A stretch of 64,000 nucleotides of DNA from Qipengyuania_B thermophila (GTDB lineage Bacteria > Pseudomonadota > Alphaproteobacteria > Sphingomonadales > Sphingomonadaceae): NCBI RefSeq assembly GCF_004153605.1, contig NZ_SDSI01000003.1, forward strand, positions 55,320-119,319, given 5' to 3'. This document shows positions 41,233-50,100 of this stretch, piece after piece. Below the pieces are notes generated by a model that was not told the origin of the DNA, made no database searches, and saw only the letters and a list, made by a program, of their open reading frames with translations. The first letter of the stretch is position 1. Each line of letters starts with the position of its first letter. Position numbers and translations under genes: made by a program.

Positions 41233-44200
41233 CCCGTCAGCTGCCGGTAGGCTTCATGGCTGAACGTGTCGCGGACGGTGTACCGCCACCGCTCGTTCAC
41301 GTAGTCGCCTTCACCCGCAGCGAGCGGGGCAAGCTTCCGGCGGACGATGAAGCCGCCATCGTCTTCGATTTCCCCGAGCGCCTGCCGGACCCGCTCCCAG
41401 TTTTCGTAGAAATATTCCGCGAGCAGCGGGATCACCTTTGCCCGCATCACCTCATCGACTCCCTCCTTGGTCGCACAGCCAAGGAAGTAGGCGTGGCCGA
41501 TCTGGTGCTCGCGATCGAAAAGATACTCGATGCGATCATTCAGGGCCTGGAGGAGACGTCTCACGTTGATACCCTCGACATCGTCGGACACCAGGTCAGG
41601 GTTCGGCATCAGCTCCTTGAAGCGGAAGCGCCGCCTCAGTGCCGTGTCCAGAAGCGCGATGGACCGGTCTGCCGTATTCATCGTGCCGACGATGTGCAGG
41701 TTCGCCGGCACGCCGAACGTGTCGCCGGAATAGGGTAGCTTGAGCCGAAGCTCGTTGCTTTCGCCAAGGCGTTTGTCGGGCTCGATGAGCGTGATCAGCT
41801 CGCCGAACACCTTCGAGATGTTGGCGCGGTTGATCTCGTCGATGATGAGCACGAACTGGTCGGGGGCCCAAGGAACAGCCGGCGTGTCGCTGGGAAGGAG
41901 GCGGGAAAGAGCCTCCTTTTTGACCTTCGCCTCCTTGAGCAGGTAGCACGATTGCATCGTCAGCGCGCCGTCGTAGATCGTGTCGATCGGCAGCGCCTCG
42001 TCCAGGACGAGAAGCCAACGCACCGACCGGCGATGATTGTAGGTCCGCTCGCCGGTCGGCTCGTAATAATAGGGTCCGGTGATCTCGCCGATCGCCCGGA
42101 AGTGCGAATTCCCTTCCGATACGATGACAATGTCGCCCTCGCGCATGCTGCCGCGGAATCGCCAGACCTGGGAGATATTGCCGCTGTTGCCTTTGGTGCC
42201 GGGTTCGATCTCGTTCCACTTGTCGAAAACCGCTTGGTAGTCCTCGTAGCGCGGATCGGACCAGTCGACCTCTCCGCCCCATCCGAGCACGATGTAACCG
42301 CCCTCTATCGCGGCATCGTAGATATGATCCTCGGCGCCGGCCCGGCCGAGCGACATCTTGAAGAACTGGCGATTTCCGAGGTCATAGCCGCCCGAGCGCC
42401 CGGCGCTTTTGCGCGCCTGCTCGGCGAGCGCCGAGATCTCGCGGAAGACGCCCTTGCGGGGCTCGAGCCTGAATCCGTCCGCTTGGCTGTCATAGCCGTC
42501 CTCGTCGCCCGTTGCCGGCCGGAGGCCTTCCACGAAATCCTCATAGGCGTAGGACTGGTGGAAGGTGACGAAGCCAATCTGCCCCGCTTCCATCAATGCG
42601 TCGTAGCGCGCCTTGAGATCTTCCCTGCTGTCGGGAACAGCCCCGTCGCAAAGCCGCACCGCCTCCTCGGCCGTCGCGAAGGTCTTCCCGGTGCCGGGCG
42701 GCCCGTAAAGAATGAGGTTGGTCGGTCTGGTCACAGTCACTCCCCCGCCGGAGCCCGTGCTCGCGGCGTTGTCCAGTTGAGGGTTTTCAGCCCGATTTAC
42801 TGCCCAGATGAAGCCCTGGACGTCCCAAAGGTCGCGCGGCTTCCAGCCCCATTCACGATCCATCACGTCGCGAATGGCGCCCATCAGGTCGAGCACGTTG
42901 CGATACTCGTCCGCGCTGAGCGGGTTGTAGGTCAGGACCGGCTTGCCGAGGAGCGCGCGAGCGGTCTTCATCACCGGATCCGTGTTGATCCCGTACGCTT
43001 CAGCGGGGCGCGCGAAGGCCGCAATCATCGTCGGGATGTTGCGGCTTTCGCTGTACGGAAGGTTCTTCTCCTGGCCTTCCTTGAGAACTGGCCAAGTCTC
43101 GTTGACGAAAGCGGCTACCGCGTCAGCGAGGTCGCCTGACGACCTTGCGAGCTGCCCCGCCTGCCGCTCTAGAACGCCGGGGTGCGCCGTGCGAAGGTTC
43201 TTGATCCGGGCGTCGGTGCGCCAGCCGAGCAACCCGGACTCCGGCCCCGTCAGCAGGTCGAGAAAGGCCGCGCCGAGCGCCTCATCATCGAGCGGCGGCT
43301 CCTTACGAAGCGCCTCCTGGGCCCGCGCCAGAAGCGCGTCCTTGTAGCGTCGCTCCTCTTCAAAATAGCCGCCGCTGCTGGCTGTGAACCCCTCCGGCTC
43401 GAAATCGGGGTATCGACCAAGAAACACGGCCTTGAGCCTCTCGAGCGCTTCGCGGTTGAGACCGCTTCCTTGGCCATCATACCAGTCGAGAACCTTGAGC
43501 AGTTCTCCGTCGTTCGCTGCGCGGACGCTGAGGACCGGCTTCGGAAATCCGGCGTTGCGAAGATCGGAGGGCGGAGCATGGCTAAGACGGCCGGGCAGAT
43601 TGGAATGACGGCCCTTATCGGCCGCATATGAGTCCACTTCCTGTGCCGGCGGCGCGCCGGCCCGTTCGTCGTCTTCAAACCATAGCTGGACCTTGGAGAT
43701 GTCTTTCTGGAGCGCGACCGCCCGCCCGTCCGCGAGCGTGAACGAAACCATCTTCTGGCTGTCGACGTCAGGATCGCCATAGCGCCCGCGCAGGATCGCC
43801 TCGGCGCGGGAAACGTCGAAGCTCCCGCTCGAAACCGTTTCGAAGGTGAATTCGGTGGTCGAGCTGTTCTCCGGCCCCTCGCGCCGCACCAACCGAACAC
43901 CCGCCAGGGCCTGGAACTTCGTGCCGCCGACGGCGCTGCAAACGGCCGGCATGGCGTCCTGCAAACCCATTTGCTTGTGAACGTCGCCCGCGCGGACGAC
44001 AAAGCGGCTCTCGCCCGCACGGCGGGCAGGTTCGATGATCTTCTTCAGCACGAATGCGCGGATTCGGTCGGCCTGTGACTGCCCGGCGCTCGGCCCGGCG
44101 CCGTTCTCGCGGAACTGGCGATAGACGGAGAGCGCCGACCGGTATGATGCCAGGCTCTTGTACGGGTCACCTTCAATCTGGATCTTCGAGGTGTTCGGCT

Positions 44201-44351
44201 TGCCCGCGGCGTTATCTTCGGCGGAGTAGGCGAGATCCTCCAGGATGGCCGCAAAGCCATCCGCTTCGTACGCATCGTCGAGATCGCCGTAGTGCCTCTC
44301 GACCCTGCGGGCAGGGTCTCGCTCTCGCGGACTAGATTGCCGCCGGGCCAT
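41229..44351 (-). CDS. mcrB: McrB-like AAA+ GTPase with inserted EVE/PUA-like domain
   Basis: A 1040-residue motor and specificity subunit of a McrBC system. AAA+ motifs: Walker A GPPGTGKT (550-557), Walker B VLIIDE (834-839), the McrB-specific MNTADRS (891-897) and LRRRF (905-909). About 280 residues separate Walker A from Walker B, and roughly 655-815 form an extra domain (IVLGWGGEVDWSD, VWRFRGSMREGDIVIVS, FRAIGEITGPYYYEP). It looks like an EVE/PUA-type base-reading fold. The N-terminal 540 residues are not recognised beyond KPNTSKIQIEGDPYKSLASYRSALSVYRQF, which recurs in restriction proteins. ATG 44351 may not be the original start, as coding-like sequence continues upstream in other frames. 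Confidence 0.9.
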   Translation of the reverse strand: MARRQSSPRERDPARRVERHYGDLDDAYEADGFAAILEDLAYSAEDNAAGKPNTSKIQIEGDPYKSLASYRSALSVYRQFRENGAGPSAGQSQADRIRAFVLKKIIEPARRAGESRFVVRAGDVHKQMGLQDAMPAVCSAVGGTKFQALAGVRLVRREGPENSSTTEFTFETVSSGSFDVSRAEAILRGRYGDPDVDSQKMVSFTLADGRAVALQKDISKVQLWFEDDERAGAPPAQEVDSYAADKGRHSNLPGRLSHAPPSDLRNAGFPKPVLSVRAANDGELLKVLDWYDGQGSGLNREALERLKAVFLGRYPDFEPEGFTASSGGYFEEERRYKDALLARAQEALRKEPPLDDEALGAAFLDLLTGPESGLLGWRTDARIKNLRTAHPGVLERQAGQLARSSGDLADAVAAFVNETWPVLKEGQEKNLPYSESRNIPTMIAAFARPAEAYGINTDPVMKTARALLGKPVLTYNPLSADEYRNVLDLMGAIRDVMDREWGWKPRDLWDVQGFIWAVNRAENPQLDNAASTGSGGGVTVTRPTNLILYGPPGTGKTFATAEEAVRLCDGAVPDSREDLKARYDALMEAGQIGFVTFHQSYAYEDFVEGLRPATGDEDGYDSQADGFRLEPRKGVFREISALAEQARKSAGRSGGYDLGNRQFFKMSLGRAGAEDHIYDAAIEGGYIVLGWGGEVDWSDPRYEDYQAVFDKWNEIEPGTKGNSGNISQVWRFRGSMREGDIVIVSEGNSHFRAIGEITGPYYYEPTGERTYNHRRSVRWLLVLDEALPIDTIYDGALTMQSCYLLKEAKVKKEALSRLLPSDTPAVPWAPDQFVLIIDEINRANISKVFGELITLIEPDKRLGESNELRLKLPYSGDTFGVPANLHIVGTMNTADRSIALLDTALRRRFRFKELMPNPDLVSDDVEGINVRRLLQALNDRIEYLFDREHQIGHAYFLGCATKEGVDEVMRAKVIPLLAEYFYENWERVRQALGEIEDDGGFIVRRKLAPLAAGEGDYVNERWRYTVRDTFSHEAYRQLTG

Positions 44352-44799
44352 TCCCTCAAGCGGGGCGGGGCTCGCTCGATAAGATCCACGGTCGCCTGGT
44401 ATCGATCGCTCACCGGCACTCCGGATGCCCGGAGCTCGCGCGTCAGCTCGTTGTCGCCGGTTGCCAGATACTCAGCGACCCTCAGAACGGCGCCTTCGAG
44501 AACGTCCGTGTCGATCGGCCACCCAGGGATGATTGAGCCGCCCGCTTCTTCGCGCGGCGGTGGAAATCGATAACGTGCGCGAGGAGCTCCCGGCCACGCT
44601 CGGACAGCCCGGTTGCCTGCTCGCGAACAAGCCGGCGAAGCCGCTCGCGCCGAAGTTCGGCGGGGTCCTGCTCGACCGGCGCCACCGGCGCAGCATCCCG
44701 GCGCGACCACCATTCGATTCCGCCCGGCCTCAGCTCCAGCAGCCAGTTCCGCAGGCCTTCGGTGTTTTCGCAATCGACCCGGTTATGGGAAGCCGCCAC
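44352..44799 (-). pseudogene. Frame-disrupted coding sequence upstream of mcrB
   Basis: Two coding-like stretches lie directly upstream of mcrB on its strand but in different frames. The first (about 44540-44799) reads TEGLRNWLLELRPGGIEWWSRRDAA, then LRRERLRRLVREQATGLSERGRELLAHVIDFHRRAKKR. The second (about 44330-44540) reads SIIPGWPIDTDVLEGAVLRVAEYLATGDNELTRELRASGVPVSDRYQATVDLIERAPPRLREWPGG and has neither its own start nor a nearby stop. They could be one original protein, perhaps the real N-terminus of mcrB or a partner gene, broken by frameshifts. Family not recognised. The right end overlaps the DUF5681 gene, suggesting a recombination joint near 44770. Confidence 0.45.
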
Positions 44800-45692
44800 G
44801 CTGGAGTCAGTTTAAGAAGGGCAAGTCCGGCAATCCCAAAGGCCGGCCGAAGAAGACGCCGGCGTCCATTGCGATCTCGGAGAACCCAACGCTGGAAGCG
44901 TTGCGAGCTGAGCTTGGGCGAAAGGTCAAGGTGACCGAGAACGGCGTCACCCGCGAACTGACGGTGCGGGAGATCCAGCTGCGCGCGCAATCGCGCAACG
45001 CCATGATCGGCAACGCGCAAGCCCAGCGCGACATGTACCGCCAGGCCCGTGAACTTGACGAGTACGATGCAAAGCTGGCGCAGGAAGCAAAGGCGCGGCG
45101 CGCGGACCTGTATAAAGATCACCAGGAGTGGCACGCCGCCATGGTGACAATTTACCAAAGCGCCGCACAGCACGGCTTGGAGCCGAAGATCGTCTGGCCG
45201 CATCCGGATGATTTCGTGTTCGATGATGGTGCACAACGGTGCCGTATTCGTGGGCCGATAAGCGAGCGCGACGTGCCGCTGTTCGAGTGGATGCGGGCAG
45301 AGCGCGACGCGTTGTTCGTTCGCTCAGCGTTGTGGCTGAAGCGCCCGTCCAAGGCACGCTGCATGCAGATAAACATCTTTGACTGTTTGTGGATTTGTTA
45401 CGATGTCATGCTGCCTCTTAGATGGCAGACTTGCGGGAACGCGGCGACGCTTCTTGCAGTAATACGCAAAATCTCGCGCCGCGAATTGGAAGAATCTACG
45501 AAACACTACGCTGCCAAAGCTGACACGCTGAGGGCGCAGCTGAACTTGCCCTCGCCCGGCAAGGCGGAGTACAAGGTCGCCAATACAATTATGAAGACTG
45601 TGGCGCAACGGCTCGGCTATCGCTCGCTTGCGCATCTTGAGGCTGAGCTAGGCGAATCCGGGATCGCGGTCGAGGCGTATTGCGGCTCTTGA
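44613..45692 (+). CDS. DUF5681-domain protein, probably 5'-truncated
   Basis: The recognisable part begins RPGYGKPPRWSQFKKGKSGNPKGRPKKT, the DUF5681 signature found at the N-terminus of many proteins on alphaproteobacterial mobile elements and often compared with terminase-like or DNA-associated proteins. The rest is mostly helical with no motif I know. The signature normally sits at the N-terminus, yet the only in-frame start is a TTG at 44613, which adds about 53 Arg/Ala-rich residues that look like antisense of the neighbouring frame. The native start was probably lost at a joint near 44770. Coding quality to 45692 is good. Confidence 0.6.
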   Translation: MPAREQAGEAARAEVRRGPARPAPPAQHPGATTIRFRPASAPAASSAGLRCFRNRPGYGKPPRWSQFKKGKSGNPKGRPKKTPASIAISENPTLEALRAELGRKVKVTENGVTRELTVREIQLRAQSRNAMIGNAQAQRDMYRQARELDEYDAKLAQEAKARRADLYKDHQEWHAAMVTIYQSAAQHGLEPKIVWPHPDDFVFDDGAQRCRIRGPISERDVPLFEWMRAERDALFVRSALWLKRPSKARCMQINIFDCLWICYDVMLPLRWQTCGNAATLLAVIRKISRRELEESTKHYAAKADTLRAQLNLPSPGKAEYKVANTIMKTVAQRLGYRSLAHLEAELGESGIAVEAYCGS

Positions 45693-45936
45693 TCGACACG
45701 CCTCTCACCTCAAACGATCATTTCTCTCTGGACTACGGTCGCCGTTGACCCTCATGCTGCAACGTAGAACTTCGGCTGGTTGCATGGGCGCTGCGTCAGA
45801 AGCCAGTGAATTGTGTTCTGATCACAAGTGCCCGATGAAGTGCTTCTTCGCCGCGGTGCGTTAAAAGGTTAACGCAATTGACAAAGCGCGCATAGCTGTT
45901 GCAACATGTATTTAGCTAGCCTGCTGGAGCCTTTTG
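45693..45936 (+). other. Intergenic, possible promoter of the Rhs locus
   Basis: 244 bases of lower GC than the surroundings, holding no gene I can support. TTGACA occurs at 45878-45883, 54 bases before the first start codon, but no good -10 is found 16-18 bases downstream (only GCAACA or TGTATT-like hexamers), so the promoter call is tentative. Confidence 0.35.
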
Positions 45937-46548
45937 ATGCGGATGCATTTGTTCGCCGCAGCTGCATGTGCAAGCATCGTTGTGCCAACAGGCGCGGCCT
46001 CTCAGCAGGTAATCATCTATGGCTATGATGCACTTGGTCGGCTCACCAGCAGTCAAGGGCAAGGTGGCCAAGTGCAGAACGACACTCGTTCGTGGTGTTA
46101 TGATCAAAACGGAAATCGGCTCCATGTTCGCGCCGAAATAAGCGGCACGCCAGTTATTTGTCAGGTGCCGCCTAATGTTGCTCCGCCGTCGCCTCCTCCG
46201 CCTTCTCCTCCGCCTCCCCCACCAGCGCCGCCCGGCAATACGCCGCCTGTCACGCAACTTGATCAATTCGCTGGCGAGTGCAATGCGAGCGCCACCATCA
46301 ATGTGACCGCGAATGACTATGACGCCGAAGATGCGCCCAATTTGCCAACGCTGGTAAGCATCAGCAGCAATGGCGATGGGGGCGCCACGGCCCATGTTGT
46401 GTCGAGTAGCGCGGTGGTGGCGTATTTGGGTCCAGCAGGCGATTTGACGAGTTTTACATATGTGGTGCAAGACACAGCTTCTGCGACAGCCACGGGCACT
46501 TTGATCGTGCATTCGATGTCGTGTGGCGGGATGGTTGACCCGATGTGA
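45937..46548 (+). CDS. Secreted mini YD-repeat protein with proline hinge and Ig-like end
   Basis: A 203-residue protein: signal peptide (MRMHLFAAAACASIVVPTGAAS), one Rhs-type YD unit (IIYGYDALGRLTSSQGQGG...WCYDQNGNRL), a proline-rich hinge of about 25 residues (PPSPPPPSPPPPPPAPP), and a beta-rich tail with INVTANDYDAEDAPNLPTLVSI...SFTYVVQDTASATATGTLIV, resembling bacterial Ig/cadherin-like repeats. ATG 45937 has GGAG upstream. It lies upstream of the large Rhs gene on the same strand, so it may be an accessory or a relic of an Rhs fusion. The domain calls are by eye. Confidence 0.6.
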   Translation: MRMHLFAAAACASIVVPTGAASQQVIIYGYDALGRLTSSQGQGGQVQNDTRSWCYDQNGNRLHVRAEISGTPVICQVPPNVAPPSPPPPSPPPPPPAPPGNTPPVTQLDQFAGECNASATINVTANDYDAEDAPNLPTLVSISSNGDGGATAHVVSSSAVVAYLGPAGDLTSFTYVVQDTASATATGTLIVHSMSCGGMVDPM

Positions 46549-46617
46549 GATTCAGTTGCAAGCGCCCAGGAGAGACGGAGGCTCCCTGCAGTAACGCAAG
46601 AGCAATGGGAGTGTAGC

Positions 46618-47088
46618 ATGAAATCACAGGACAATTTGCGCCGACCGTGCGTCCCGCTGTGGATCTGCGCTCTGAGCTTGGTGATCGGGGCGCCTGCGCA
46701 GGCGCAAATGGGGCAGCTCGGCAACGGCGACGCAGCCGCGCCCGATCCTGATGCCGCCGCAGTATGTATGCGGGGGCAATTGCGCGCCGCTCCACAAGCT
46801 GCGCGAGCGTCGCGAGGTAAGCCGCTTGTGGTTGTGGTGGCGCAGCACGACTCAGCACAGTTGGAGGCCGCGGGCTTTCGGCAGGTCCCATGCGGTGCCG
46901 TGCCAGCGGCACGAGAGCAAAACCTGGCAGCATATCGCGACGAGGTTTGCTCCTTGGCCCGCAGCGGGAATGAGGCTGTGCAAAATCAGCTGGAACGCGC
47001 GCTCGGGGTTCGTCCGGCGCTGCTGTGCGGCAGCGCGGAACTGATCGCAGGTTCGTGGCGGGGTCAGCAAGGGCGCAAGGATCGATAG
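46618..47088 (+). CDS. Secreted hypothetical protein
   Basis: A 156-residue product with a Sec signal peptide (LWICALSLVIGAPAQAQ, cleaved near residue 30). The mature part has four cysteines (VCMRGQL, VPCGAVP, VCSLARS, LLCGSAE), which could form two disulfides, and a central strand KPLVVVVAQHDSAQLEAAGF. No family recognised. GGGAG precedes ATG 46618. Position between the mini YD gene and the main Rhs gene, all on one strand, suggests a common transcript and a role in Rhs export or display; this is inferred. Confidence 0.55.
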   Translation: MKSQDNLRRPCVPLWICALSLVIGAPAQAQMGQLGNGDAAAPDPDAAAVCMRGQLRAAPQAARASRGKPLVVVVAQHDSAQLEAAGFRQVPCGAVPAAREQNLAAYRDEVCSLARSGNEAVQNQLERALGVRPALLCGSAELIAGSWRGQQGRKDR

Positions 47089-47125
47089 CGCGGTGGTCTG
47101 ATTGCGCAGCTTGGGGGGCGAGGCG

Positions 47126-50100
47126 ATGACAAGAAGGTGGTGGCTGCTGCTCGGAACCGCGGTGATGCCGCCAGCCTTGTCCAGCGCGCCGGCCGTCGCG
47201 CAATCAGTGACGCTGGACCCGCCGCCTGTCCGTCTTCCGCTCGATGAGCACGGCGTTGACTTGTCAAGCGGCCGGGTCGTGGTGCCCTCATCCAGCGTGG
47301 CGATCGGGGGCGACAATGGCCTTGTTCACACCCGTACGCGGGTCGGCAACGGCTGGCGCCACAACTACATCCTGTCGGTCGCGCGGTTCGTGCAAAACGG
47401 CAGCGAAATGCGTCGGGTGCAGTTGGGCGGCTCGGCGCATGTGTTCCGCAAGCAGGGCTCTTCGTTTGTGCCCACAAATGGCGAACGCGGATCATTGAGC
47501 GAAGATGCGCAAAGCTACACCTACATCGACGCGTCGGGAGCAGTCTATCGATTCGACAAGGCGCCGGTCGCCAACGGCGAAAGTTACTACGAAGCGGTCC
47601 TGGCGGTCGGCACTCGCATCACCCGTCCTGACGGGTTCGTCACCACGCTGACCTACGGCTCGGGCTCGTACGAGATGCCGATCTGGAACGGCACGGAGTA
47701 TTTGACGCTGTTCACCACCCGGCTGTTGTCGGTGAACACCAACACGGGTTATCAGCTCAAGTTCACCTATGCGAGCAGCACACCTGGGTCGTCGAGCCAG
47801 GCCGATGAATGGTACCGGATCATTCGGGTTACAGCGATCAACAATGCCGAGGAAGCTTGTGCGCCGAATGCCGACGCCTGCTCGCTGTCACTGCAATGGC
47901 CGTTCCTGGCCTATGGCACGCATGTTGAAGGGTTAGAGCGTGTTGAGACGGTCACCGATGTTCTGGGCCGTGCCGCCCGCTTCAGCACCGATGGGGCCAA
48001 TCGCCTGCGAGGCATCAGGCGCCCCAGCGAAACGAGTGACGGAGTGCGGATCGACTATGATCCGCACTCCCGGGTCAGCACAATCACGCAGCCAGGCACA
48101 TATCAGCGCCAGTACAGTTGGAGCGTTGATGGCGGCGGGATGCTCACCTCGCAGGCGACCGATGCTCTAGGCCGCACCGTGACCAGCCTGGCCGACCCGG
48201 CGCTGGGCGTCGTACGTCGCCAGCAGGACGCGCTGGGCAATGTGACTGAATACGGCTTTGATGCTGGCGGGTTGTTGACCCAAGTCACCCGGCCCGAGGG
48301 AGATCGGACGCTGATTGCCCGAGACGCGCGTGGCCGCGTGACTCAAGTGGACCAGATAGGCAAGGGCGGCCAAGGCACCATCACGACCCGAGCGAGCTAT
48401 CCCGCCCTGACGAACACGGCGCTGGGCACCTGCGAGAACGCAGTGGTCTGTGATCGGCCACACACAACCACCGATGCTCGCGGCCAGGTGACAACCTACC
48501 ACTGGAACCAGGCAACCGGGCTCATCGATCGGATTGAAGAACCCGCTGCAGCCGATGGCCAGCGCCCCACAACCGTGTTCGGATACACCGCCGTGTCCGC
48601 CCGCTACCAAAGTGCACCGGGCGTGTGGGTTCACGCGTCAACGCCGGTGATCAAGCCGTTGTCCATAGCCCGGTGCCGCACCGCGGCCACGTGCAGTGGG
48701 TCGGTTGACGAACTTGTGACGGCTTTTGCCTACAACACCGCCGTGGCGCCGGGTACGCAGCCGGTCACGATCGTTCAGCGCCAAGGGGATGGTGGCGGTG
48801 TTCAGCGCATCGATCTGGCCTACAACTGGTTGGGGGATGTCCGTTCTCTTGACGGCCCGCTTGCTGGCAGCGACGACACCACGGTTTACCGGCATGATGC
48901 TGCTGGCCAAGTCGTCGGTATCGCTCATCCCCGGCCGTTCAGTTGGGGGAATTTCGCGCGCCGCGCTGAGCGCATCACCTACAATGCCGATGGGCAGGTC
49001 GCGCGCCGCGAGCATGGTGCTTTGCCCGGTGCGAACGACAGCGACTGGTTGAGCTTTGCCCCGCAACACGAAACGGTGACCGAGTTCGATGCGCGCGGCC
49101 GCGTCTTGCGACAACGCCATCTGGAAGCGGGCACCATCAACCAGTTCTCGCTTGTTCAGTATGGCTACGATGCCGCAGGACGCCTAATTTGCACGGCGCT
49201 GCGCATGAACGCTCACAACGTGCACCACGGCGTGCCGGCGGACGCGTGCGAGCAGGGTGTGCCAGGTCCCCATGGGCCCGACCGGATCGAGCGGCGGGTG
49301 TACACCGCGCGTGACGAGGTCGCGCAGGTTTGGTCGGGCTGGGGCACGGTGCTGCAGCAAAAAACGGCCGAGTTCGCCCACAACCCCAACGGCACGGTTG
49401 CTTGGATGGCGGATGCACGGGAGAACCGAACCGCCTTCGACTACGACCCCTTTGATCGCAACTGGCGCATTCGTTACCCCGACCCGGCAACGCCGGGTGT
49501 GGTGAGCGCGGGCGATTTCGAGAGCGCGACCTACGATGCTGCCGGGCATGTGGTCGCGCACCGGACGCGCGCGGGCGATACGATCACCTACGCCTATGAC
49601 AATCTGGGGCGACTGGTGCACAAGGTGGTGCCAGAGCGCGCCGACCTGCATCCGGCGCACACCCGAGATGTGTTCTTCGGGCACGATCTGCTCGGCAACC
49701 TTGCCTTTGCGCGGTTCGATGGTCCGGAAGAATGGCGCGATGGCATCGGTTTTGTTCACGACGCGTTCGGGCGCAAGACACGCGAGACGTCAACGCGTAA
49801 CGGGGCGATTCTGCGGCTCGCCGCGACCTACTATGCCACCGGCGACCGTTGGCAACTGTTCTACCCCGACGGCAACTACGTTTCTTATCATTACGATGTG
49901 CTGGGGCGCTTTCACGTGTCTTTGCTGAACGATGTGTCTTACCTGACGCACGATTATCATCACGAGGGCCACACCTTGACCTCGCGCCACCGTGCGCATG
50001 TGGGTGGTCTGGGCTGGTGGGAGAACGCGTCGTCGTTTGGCTATGACAAGGCCGACCGGCTGCAGCGGATCGAGCATGGCTTTGTCGGGTCGGCCCACGA

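Noticed and set aside
45878..45906. Sigma-70 promoter for the Rhs locus
   Set aside because: A good TTGACA exists but no acceptable -10 at normal spacing, so it is mentioned only within the gap description.
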